Source: JAPHSX01 sp039714395 (lineage in GTDB: Bacteria; Pseudomonadota; Gammaproteobacteria; Thiohalomonadales; Thiohalomonadaceae). Taken from it: a stretch of DNA of 64,000 nucleotides. Under the pieces are notes generated by a model. That model saw nothing but the letters and a program-made list of their open reading frames with translations. It did not search any database and had not been told where the DNA came from. Position numbers and translations under genes: made by a program. The first letter of the stretch is position 1. Every line of letters starts with the position of its first letter. This document shows positions 34,546 to 41,295 of the stretch, in pieces. Location of the stretch: assembly GCA_039714395.1 (NCBI GenBank), contig JBDLJH010000001.1, forward strand, positions 196,854-260,853. The letters are read 5' to 3'.

Positions 34546-35253
34546 ATGAACAATATCCCATTTGCAAAAAAGAATCTCTCAGTGCTTGTCGCGGGAACAA
34601 TTCTCTCGCTTGCGCTTAGCAGTGCACCTCTTCATGCCGCCAATCCCTGTGCGGCGATGAACCCCTGCGCAGCTAAACCGATGATGAATCCTTGCGCTGC
34701 AAAAAATCCCTGTGCAGCAAAACCCAAGATGAATCCGTGTGCCGCGAGAAATCCCTGTGCTGCCGGTTCTGCCATGGATGCCTCACTTGTTACCCGACCA
34801 AAAAACTACCGTCCCTACAAGGGAAACAAGAAAGAGTTGGTCGCCTACGGTGAGGTGCTGTTCAATGATACCCGCCTCTCTGGCAACGGTCTGTCTTGCA
34901 GCAGCTGCCACACCAACTTCGCTGCTTACCAACCGACCTTCGCACAGCCCTATCCCCACTTTGTGCAGATGGCCAAAGATAATTACGGCCTGAATCAGGT
35001 CTATCTGGATGAGATGGTTCAACTCTGTATGGTAGGCCCTATGGCTGGTAAACCGTTGGCATGGGACTCCAAAGAACTGGCAGCACTCACCGCTTATGTC
35101 GCCATGCAGAAAAAAGGATTTAAACCCACTGGCGCAGCCAATCCGTGCGCGGCTAAACCGGCGATGAATCCGTGCGCGGCGAAAAACCCCTGTGCCGCTA
35201 AATCGAAGATGAATCCATGTGCCGCAAAAAATCCCTGCGCTGCGAAACGCTAA
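34546..35253 (+). CDS. Exported c-type cytochrome flanked by NPCAA repeats
   Basis: A 235-residue protein: signal peptide (residues 1-31), six NPCAA units (32-80), a class I cytochrome-like domain with one haem motif Cys118-Ser-Ser-Cys121-His122, and five more NPCAA units at the C-terminus. Methionines in Val-Gly-Pro-Met-Ala-Gly (about 165-170) may provide the axial ligand. It is paralogous to the preceding gene in its signal peptide and repeats, and it is likely the full-length form of that gene. It should act in the periplasm as an electron carrier; the repeats add eleven cysteines outside the haem site. AAGGGG lies 9 bases before the ATG. Confidence 0.84.
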   Translation: MNNIPFAKKNLSVLVAGTILSLALSSAPLHAANPCAAMNPCAAKPMMNPCAAKNPCAAKPKMNPCAARNPCAAGSAMDASLVTRPKNYRPYKGNKKELVAYGEVLFNDTRLSGNGLSCSSCHTNFAAYQPTFAQPYPHFVQMAKDNYGLNQVYLDEMVQLCMVGPMAGKPLAWDSKELAALTAYVAMQKKGFKPTGAANPCAAKPAMNPCAAKNPCAAKSKMNPCAAKNPCAAKR

Positions 35254-35319
35254 TCATTGATATTGAATCGTTGACGGGGAGACCCGTTTCCGCTCAGTCA
35301 ACAAGGAGGGAGATTTATT

Positions 35320-35811
35320 ATGTCAACTAAACGTTCTATAAGAAATATACCGGCGTTGCTATTTGTTGCTTCGGTGATGTTCTTTAGCGGTATAACGATG
35401 GCCGATAATCACGCCGATTACCCGGGAACTATCACGGTAAATACATCCGTTTCGTTCGACACCCTGGCGACACGTGTGGAACAGGCGGTTGCCAGTCACA
35501 AGATGGGGCTGGTTGCACAGGCAAGCGCCAGTCGAGGAGCGGCCAAACGCGGGGTTAAGATCCCCGGCAATCTTGTATTGATGGTCTTTCGCAACGACTA
35601 TGCCGTGCGCATGCTTAATGCCAGTGTTGCGGCCGGAATCGAAGCACCATTACGAATTTATCTGACGGAAAACAGTGATGGAACCAGTAGTCTGACCTAC
35701 CGCAAACCGAGTGTCGTGTTTGCCCCTTACGCCAACAGAGAGCTGGATAAGATGGCCGCAGAACTGGATGCCATCTTTTCCAGGATCGTTGCCGATGCCA
35801 CCCAGCAGTAA
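35320..35811 (+). CDS. DUF302 family exported protein
   Basis: A 163-residue protein with a signal peptide (cleavage about Met-Ala-Asp, residue 28) and one DUF302 domain (Val-Ser-Phe-Asp-Thr-Leu-Ala-Thr-Arg-Val to Tyr-Arg-Lys-Pro-Ser). DUF302 proteins are small dimeric alpha-beta domains often found near sulfur, copper or electron-transport genes; their function is not defined. It lies 66 bases after the NPCAA-repeat cytochrome on the same strand. AAGGAGGGAG before the ATG is a strong ribosome binding site. Confidence 0.86.
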   Translation: MSTKRSIRNIPALLFVASVMFFSGITMADNHADYPGTITVNTSVSFDTLATRVEQAVASHKMGLVAQASASRGAAKRGVKIPGNLVLMVFRNDYAVRMLNASVAAGIEAPLRIYLTENSDGTSSLTYRKPSVVFAPYANRELDKMAAELDAIFSRIVADATQQ

Positions 35812-35920
35812 AACAGTTACACCTCGTAACGTTCACTGGCCATCTTTGATCACGGCACTCGCGTTAATCGGCAGTGCCCTGGGTGTTCGATTTCGACCCT
35901 ATCTTGGATTAAAAAATTGA
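35795..35920 (+). CDS. Possible small membrane peptide
   Basis: A 41-residue reading frame overlapping the end of the DUF302 gene by 17 bases and ending one base before the next gene. It has one hydrophobic segment (Leu-Ile-Thr-Ala-Leu-Ala-Leu-Ile-Gly-Ser-Ala-Leu) and a basic flank. The coupled position is suggestive, but it is short and has no strong ribosome binding site, so it may not be expressed. Confidence 0.33.
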   Translation: MPPSSKTVTPRNVHWPSLITALALIGSALGVRFRPYLGLKN

Positions 35921-35921
35921 T

Positions 35922-36650
35922 ATGAACGACAAAATATCCGCTGGTTTAACTATGCCTGAGACACGTGATCTGGACGCCGCTTCCCGGGTGGAAATGCTGG
36001 AGGCTGCGAAGGAGATCCGTGAATGTTATCGAGTACTGGAGAAGGCCGGATTAAACATCGTTGGCGAGGTGCTGCGTGGTCAGGGCGAGTTTGTCGAGCT
36101 TGAGCACTACCCCAACGATGATGTGCTGGATAACGAAACTCACTCCCAGTACTACTACCATGCTCATCGGCCGGAGTCGGGCGAGCATGGACACTTCCAC
36201 ACGTTTATTCGAGCTGGTGGGATGCCTCCGGGTCTGCAGGCTCAAAGTGAGTTACTGCTTAGCGAACCCTGGCCGGAGGGAGATGATGCCATCGGCCACC
36301 TCATCGGCATCTCTATGGATGCATGGGGTTATCCCATTGGGCTGTTTGCCACTAATCGTTGGGTGACTGGCGAGACCTGGTACCGGGCAGAGGATGCGAT
36401 CAACATGCTGGGGCAATTTAAGATTGATCATGCCGGGCCATCGTGGCCGGTTAATCGCTGGATCAGTGCGATGTTGGTGTTGTTTGGTAAACATGCTGAG
36501 GTGCTGTTACGCCATCGTGATGCGGTTATCAACAGTTGGAAGGAGAGTCATCCCGACAGTGATGTGCTGGAAGATCGGGGGTTGGATATTACCGGCTATA
36601 TTCCCATCTCTGTTGATGACTGGGCAAAGCAGCTGGAACTTGAAGCTTAA
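35922..36650 (+). CDS. Conserved histidine-rich protein (DUF6969-like)
   Basis: A 242-residue soluble protein. Residues 83-100 contain a dense histidine segment (Tyr-Tyr-Tyr-His-Ala-His, then Glu-His-Gly-His-Phe-His-Thr), probably metal-binding. It resembles a conserved family that I recall as DUF6969, but this match is from memory of the motif only. It lacks a signal peptide, unlike its neighbours to the left, and is followed by a region with two palindromes and then the FMN-binding gene. Confidence 0.7.
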   Translation: MNDKISAGLTMPETRDLDAASRVEMLEAAKEIRECYRVLEKAGLNIVGEVLRGQGEFVELEHYPNDDVLDNETHSQYYYHAHRPESGEHGHFHTFIRAGGMPPGLQAQSELLLSEPWPEGDDAIGHLIGISMDAWGYPIGLFATNRWVTGETWYRAEDAINMLGQFKIDHAGPSWPVNRWISAMLVLFGKHAEVLLRHRDAVINSWKESHPDSDVLEDRGLDITGYIPISVDDWAKQLELEA

Positions 36651-36686
36651 GGGGGGAAGGGTGTTGCGGGAGGCAAAGTGATAGCG

Positions 36687-36744
36687 ACAGCATCGATGCT
36701 GTAACCATTCCCTCCTAGTTTAAAGACTACTAGTTTTAACTAGT
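36687..36744. promoter_or_regulatory. Two palindromes before the FMN-binding gene
   Basis: A perfect 16-bp palindrome ACAGCATCGATGCTGT (36687-36702) and a 16-base inverted repeat ACTAGTT-TT-AACTAGT (36729-36744), 39 bases before the ATG at 36784. They lie in the only sizeable gap between the co-oriented genes, so they may be operator sites or RNA hairpins. No matching regulator is known. Confidence 0.45.
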
Positions 36745-36783
36745 CTGTGGCGATAGAACTCAATGAAAATATAAGGATGAGTT

Positions 36784-38457
36784 ATGTACGCGTGGTTCAT
36801 GAAAGCGACCCTGATGACTCTGCTGCTAACGGCGGTCATCGCATCGTTCTGGCCGCCTGTGTTATGGGTGCTGGTTGTTGTCGTGCCACTGATCATGATG
36901 GGGCTCTACGACATGTTCCAGAGCCATCACACCATTCGACGTAATTTCCCCCTGTTCGGTCGAGGGCGCTGGTTTATGGAGACACTTCGTCCCTATATCC
37001 GTCAATACCTTGTGGAATCGGATACCGATGGTGCTCCGATCAATCGGATGTTTCGCAGCATCGCCTATCAACGTGCCAAGAATGAATTGGAGAGTGTTCC
37101 CTTTGGTACCCGGGTAAATACCTACCGCACTGGCTATGAGTGGATAGGCCATTCGCTTTCTGCCCTCGACTCTTCTGAGGTGGGTCATGATTTACGTGTG
37201 AATGTGGGCGGCCCCGACTGTCTGCAACCTTATCTGGCTAGCATCCTTAATATCTCGGCGATGAGTTTTGGTGCGCTGAGTCAGAACGCCATACTGGCCC
37301 TGAATAGTGGTGCGAAACAGGGAGGCTTTGCCCACAACACCGGTGAGGGAGGACTCAGTCCACACCATCTGGAGAATGGTGGTGATTTGATCTGGCAGAT
37401 CGGTACCGCGTACTTTGGATGCCGTGATGATAAGGGTGAGTTCTCTGCCGAGGCCTTCAGGGAGAAGGCAACGCTTGAGTCGGTACGGATGATTGAAATC
37501 AAACTCTCCCAGGGGGCCAAGCCGGGCCATGGCGGGATCCTGCCTGCGGATAAGAACACTCTCGAGATTGCAGAAATTCGTGGCGTAGAGGTCGGTACTC
37601 AGGTCAACTCACCCGCCACTCATAGCGCATTTGATTCACCCCTGGGGCTGATGAAGTTTGTTGCTCAATTGCGTGAACTCTCAGCAGGTAAGCCGGTTGG
37701 TTTTAAATTGGCTATCGGGCGTCCGAGTGAGTTTACGGCGATCTGCAAGGCGATGGTGGAGAGTGGCATTACACCAGATTTTATTACCGTAGATGGTGGT
37801 GAGGGTGGCACGGGCGCCGCACCGCTGGAGTACACCAACTCCATCGGTATGCCGCTGCGTGAGGCGCTGGCCTTTGTTAACGACAGTCTGACCGGATTTG
37901 GCCTGCGCCAACATATTCGCATCATTGCCTCCGGTAAGATCCTCACCGGTTTCCATCTGGTGAAGAATATGGCTCTGGGAGCAGACATGTGTAACAGCGC
38001 CCGAGGCATGATGATGGCTCTGGGCTGTGTTCACTCACTCACCTGTAACAGTAACCAGTGCCCCTCCGGTGTGGCGACTCAGGATCCCAGGCTCTACCGT
38101 GGTCTGGTGGTGACGGATAAGGCGCAACGTGTGGCACAGTTTCATGCCAGGACCGTACAGGCCACGGCTGAGATTATCGCCTCGGCAGGTTTGCGGCACA
38201 CCTCGGAACTTACTCGTACCCATATCTACCGACGTGTCAGTCAGCACGATATTTTGCGTTATGACCAGTTATTCCCCTACCTCAAAGCTAGCTGCCTGTT
38301 GTCGGACAACATTCCTGAAGCGTTTGCACTTTACGTGCAGGAGGCGAGATCCGATAGCTTCATGCCGCGCTACTGCCTGACGAATATTGATAATGAGTGT
38401 CAGGAGGTTGAGGGTTGCGAATGCCCCGTGAAACCCGTTAAGGAGACAATGCAATGA
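36784..38457 (+). CDS. FMN-binding glutamate synthase family protein
   Basis: A 557-residue protein with two N-terminal hydrophobic segments (about 5-40) and a TIM-barrel glutamate-synthase-like domain. Conserved signs: Met-Ser-Phe-Gly-Ala-Leu-Ser, Gly-Glu-Gly-Gly-Leu-Ser, Lys-Pro-Gly-His-Gly-Gly and Asp-Gly-Gly-Glu-Gly-Gly-Thr-Gly-Ala, plus a Cys cluster (Cys-x5-Cys-x4-Cys, about residue 415) suited to a 3Fe-4S centre. It lacks the glutaminase domain of GltB. The role of this stand-alone family is not settled. Its stop overlaps the next gene's start (ATGA). Confidence 0.9.
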   Translation: MYAWFMKATLMTLLLTAVIASFWPPVLWVLVVVVPLIMMGLYDMFQSHHTIRRNFPLFGRGRWFMETLRPYIRQYLVESDTDGAPINRMFRSIAYQRAKNELESVPFGTRVNTYRTGYEWIGHSLSALDSSEVGHDLRVNVGGPDCLQPYLASILNISAMSFGALSQNAILALNSGAKQGGFAHNTGEGGLSPHHLENGGDLIWQIGTAYFGCRDDKGEFSAEAFREKATLESVRMIEIKLSQGAKPGHGGILPADKNTLEIAEIRGVEVGTQVNSPATHSAFDSPLGLMKFVAQLRELSAGKPVGFKLAIGRPSEFTAICKAMVESGITPDFITVDGGEGGTGAAPLEYTNSIGMPLREALAFVNDSLTGFGLRQHIRIIASGKILTGFHLVKNMALGADMCNSARGMMMALGCVHSLTCNSNQCPSGVATQDPRLYRGLVVTDKAQRVAQFHARTVQATAEIIASAGLRHTSELTRTHIYRRVSQHDILRYDQLFPYLKASCLLSDNIPEAFALYVQEARSDSFMPRYCLTNIDNECQEVEGCECPVKPVKETMQ

Positions 38458-40142
38458 AGGCATCTGATCTTTTTGTTCAAGCATTGGAAGCCGAGGGAGT
38501 GGAATATATTTTTGGTATTCCAGGTGAGGAGAATCTCGATTTTCTTAACTCACTTAATGGCTCCTCGATTCGACTTATTTTGACACGTCATGAACAGGCG
38601 GCAGGATTTATGGCAGCCACCTATGGTCGTCTGACGGGTAAGACGGGTGTCTGTCTCTCAACCCTAGGCCCGGGGGCAACCAACCTGGTAACCGCTGCCG
38701 CCTATGCTCAACTCGGTGCGATGCCGATGATGATGATCACCGGACAGAAACCGATCAAGGCGAGCAAGCAGGGTGAGTTTCAGATCGTCGATGTGGTCGA
38801 CATGATGCGGCCGTTGACCAAATACACACGTCAAATCAGCAGCGCGCACAACATTCCTGCCCGAGTACGTGAGGCATTTCGCCTGGCTGAGGATGAGCGT
38901 CCCGGGGCCGTCCATCTTGAACTGCCGGAAGATATCGCACGAGACCAGACCGATGCCCCTGTTATTATACGAAGCCATTTTGAAAATCCTCGTGCGAGCA
39001 AGTTATCTATCTCCAGTACGGTGGCGATGATTGAGGCGGCAAAATATCCCCTGCTACTGGTGGGAGCAGGTGCCAACCGGCGACACACCTGTGATGTTCT
39101 CACGGCCTTTATTGATAAGACCGGCATTCCCTTCTTTAGCACACAGATGGGAAAGGGTGTGGTTGATGAACGTCATCCCCTGTTTCTGGGTAATGCCACC
39201 CTCTCGGGTGAAGATTATCTGCACCGTGCAATTGAAGCGGCCGATCTGATCATCAATGTTGGTCATGATGTGGTGGAGAAACCTCCCTTTATCATGGGTG
39301 AGGATTACGATGACCGTTGTGACGTGAATTTTGATGGTGCGGGCTATTGTGGCAGTGCCAATGTGATCCACATTAATTACATCACCGCCGCCGTCGATGC
39401 GGTTTACCATCCTCAACAAGGGGTGATTGGTGATATTGCGGATAGCATGCAACGATTGACCACGGCTGTTCGCGTTCAGGAACAGTGGAACTTCTCACGT
39501 TTTATGGAGGTAAAGGGTCACCTTGAACGTCATTTGAATGACGTGGTTGGTGATGAAAATTTTCCGGTTTACCCACAGCGTCTGGTGGCCGATGTACGCA
39601 AGGTAATGCCTGATGATGGCATCATTGCATTGGATAATGGTGTCTATAAAATCTGGTTTGCCCGTAACTACAAGGCACACCAACCCAATACCGTGTTGCT
39701 CGATAATGCACTAGCCACCATGGGGGCTGGACTACCCTCGGCGATAGCCGCCAAGATCGTTAACCCACAACGCAGAGTGATGGCAATCTGTGGTGATGGG
39801 GGCTTCATGATGAACTCCCAGGAGATGGAGACCGCAGTACGGCTAGAGTTGAATTTGGTGGTATTAATCCTGCGCGACAACGCCTACGGCATGATCAAAT
39901 GGAAACAGGCCAATATGGGCTTTGATGACTTCGGTCTCGATTACGGCAATCCCGATTTTGTTCAGTATGCCAACAGCTATGGGGCCAGTGGACATCGTCT
40001 GAAATCGACAGCCGACCTTGTGCCGCTTCTTGAGAAGTGCTTTGCCACGCCGGGAGTACATCTGGTGGAGGTGCCGGTGGATTACAGTCATAACGACCGT
40101 ATTCTTAATCGAGAAATCAAAGAACATAGCCGTACCATTTAG
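38454..40142 (+). CDS. Acetolactate synthase large-subunit-like ThDP enzyme
   Basis: A 562-residue thiamine-diphosphate enzyme: N-terminal Pyr domain (Gly-Ile-Pro-Gly-Glu-Glu-Asn; catalytic Glu in Leu-Thr-Arg-His-Glu-Gln), central domain, and C-terminal PP domain with Gly-Asp-Gly-Gly-Phe-Met-Met-Asn and Asp-Asn-Ala-Tyr-Gly-Met. It falls in the acetolactate synthase large-subunit family, but no small regulatory subunit is nearby, so it is likely a catabolic or specialised relative rather than IlvB. It overlaps the FMN-binding gene by four bases and is followed by a truncated gene, see next entry. Confidence 0.9.
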   Translation: MKASDLFVQALEAEGVEYIFGIPGEENLDFLNSLNGSSIRLILTRHEQAAGFMAATYGRLTGKTGVCLSTLGPGATNLVTAAAYAQLGAMPMMMITGQKPIKASKQGEFQIVDVVDMMRPLTKYTRQISSAHNIPARVREAFRLAEDERPGAVHLELPEDIARDQTDAPVIIRSHFENPRASKLSISSTVAMIEAAKYPLLLVGAGANRRHTCDVLTAFIDKTGIPFFSTQMGKGVVDERHPLFLGNATLSGEDYLHRAIEAADLIINVGHDVVEKPPFIMGEDYDDRCDVNFDGAGYCGSANVIHINYITAAVDAVYHPQQGVIGDIADSMQRLTTAVRVQEQWNFSRFMEVKGHLERHLNDVVGDENFPVYPQRLVADVRKVMPDDGIIALDNGVYKIWFARNYKAHQPNTVLLDNALATMGAGLPSAIAAKIVNPQRRVMAICGDGGFMMNSQEMETAVRLELNLVVLILRDNAYGMIKWKQANMGFDDFGLDYGNPDFVQYANSYGASGHRLKSTADLVPLLEKCFATPGVHLVEVPVDYSHNDRILNREIKEHSRTI

Positions 40143-40151
40143 GAGACACTG

Positions 40152-40292
40152 ATGTCCCAACAATTCACCTTAATGATTGCCGGCGACAGCGCTGCTACAG
40201 GAACAATTGAGATTGCGGCACCGTTTGATCTCCCCCCTGTTGCCACTATCAAGACCTGCGGTGCAGATTCAGAAGATGGTTGTAATGGATGA
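40152..40292 (+). pseudogene. Aldehyde dehydrogenase N-terminal remnant
   Basis: A 46-residue frame with a good start (ATG, after GGAGACAC) ten bases after the ThDP enzyme gene. It reads Met-Ser-Gln-Gln-Phe-Thr-Leu-Met-Ile-Ala-Gly-Asp, then Ile-Glu-Ile-Ala-Ala-Pro-Phe-Asp and Val-Ala-Thr-Ile-Lys-Thr. This pattern resembles the first residues of NAD-dependent aldehyde dehydrogenases (Ala-Pro-Phe-Asp...Val), and then the frame ends. The catalytic parts of that family are absent downstream, where a sigma factor begins. It is probably the 5' stub of a gene lost after a deletion. Confidence 0.5.
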
Positions 40293-40391
40293 CAGATACT
40301 GATGATCGTTCTTACTCACAAATCCCATAAGTACCGTCTGACTCCCGACTGGGTTACAGTAGTCGCCATAATAAGTCGGGGGCTAAAGGGA

Positions 40392-40997
40392 ATGAAGAAC
40401 AGAACAGATGGGGCAGTGGCAGATGAAGTTACAGAGCTTTTTTCTGATGCCAATATCGTCACACTACGCGCGGAGATGCTGCGTTTTGCCACCTTACAGT
40501 TACGTGATGCCTCAATGGCCGAGGATGCGGTACAGGAGGCGTTAATCGCAGCCCATACCGCGAAGGATCGCTTTGAAGGCAGGGCTCAGTTGAAGACCTG
40601 GGTCTTCTCCATCCTGCGTAACAAGATCATCGATATTATACGAGAGCGTACGCGTCGCCCGACACAGAGTATGACGCATGAAGATGGCAGCGATGATGAA
40701 TTGAATGAGTTGTTCGACGAGAACGGTTACTGGCGTAAAGAGGATAAACCCTCCGATTGGGGACAGCCAGAATTGGCCTTTTCCAATGATCAGTTCTGGC
40801 AGGTCTTTGATATTTGTCTTAACGCGATGAAAGAGAATATTGCTAGGGTCTTTATGATGCGTGAGATAATGGGGCTGGATACCGCTGAGATATGTACCGA
40901 GCTTGCGATCAGTGAAAGCAACTGCTGGGTGATCCTGCATCGTGCTCGGGCACGCCTGCGTCTCTGTCTTGAAGATAAGTGGATAAGGAGTGAGTAA
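40392..40997 (+). CDS. ECF sigma factor of the redox cluster
   Basis: A 201-residue sigma-70 family protein with region 2 (Met-Ala-Glu-Asp-Ala-Val-Gln-Glu-Ala-Leu-Ile-Ala-Ala, then Leu-Lys-Thr-Trp-Val-Phe-Ser-Ile-Leu-Arg-Asn-Lys) and region 4 (Leu-Asp-Thr-Ala-Glu-Ile-Cys-Thr-Glu-Leu, His-Arg-Ala-Arg-Ala-Arg). The ATG at 40392 follows AAAGGGA; an earlier in-frame ATG at 40302 would add 30 residues that are not sigma-like. The gene ends five bases before a zinc-finger anti-sigma gene, the classic arrangement. It lies next to the redox cluster, which may be its target. Confidence 0.9.
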   Translation: MKNRTDGAVADEVTELFSDANIVTLRAEMLRFATLQLRDASMAEDAVQEALIAAHTAKDRFEGRAQLKTWVFSILRNKIIDIIRERTRRPTQSMTHEDGSDDELNELFDENGYWRKEDKPSDWGQPELAFSNDQFWQVFDICLNAMKENIARVFMMREIMGLDTAEICTELAISESNCWVILHRARARLRLCLEDKWIRSE

Positions 40998-41002
40998 ACA
41001 TC

Positions 41003-41185
41003 ATGCTTACTTGTAAACATGCAACTAAATTAATGTCACAGTCTCAGGATCGGCCACTCGAGCTAAAAGAGCGTGTCTCCCTGAAGTTTCACCTGATGAT
41101 GTGCTCCGGCTGTACCAACTACAACAAACAGATGGAATTTATCCGCAAGGCATGCCTACGTATTGGTGGAGGAGGGGTGGAGTAA
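41003..41185 (+). CDS. Zinc-finger anti-sigma factor
   Basis: A 60-residue protein with the anti-sigma zinc motif His30-x3-Cys34-x2-Cys37 plus Cys4 and His6. This is the zf-HC2/ZAS fold that holds an ECF sigma factor and often senses thiol oxidation or metals. It has no membrane helix, so it is a soluble sensor. It lies five bases after the sigma gene. Confidence 0.86.
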   Translation: MLTCKHATKLMSQSQDRPLELKERVSLKFHLMMCSGCTNYNKQMEFIRKACLRIGGGGVE

Positions 41186-41295
41186 ATACCACGCCGATTT
41201 TTGATCCTTCCGTGCAATGTCTGGATAATATTGTACTTAAGTGATGATTTTCCATGACAGCCGTAATGGCTGAAAAATTTGTACAGCAATAGAGT

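Noticed and set aside
33983..35253. Bufferin (DUF2282/DUF692) copper-peptide system
   Set aside because: The exported Cys peptides recall it, but no DUF692 or partner enzyme is nearby and the Cys spacing is quite different.
36747..36944. 65-residue frame overlapping the start of the FMN-binding gene
   Set aside because: Out of frame with the real gene and lacks any motif.
41258..41272. Hairpin CAGCC-GTAAT-GGCTG as a terminator
   Set aside because: The 5-bp stem is weak and no T run follows on either strand.
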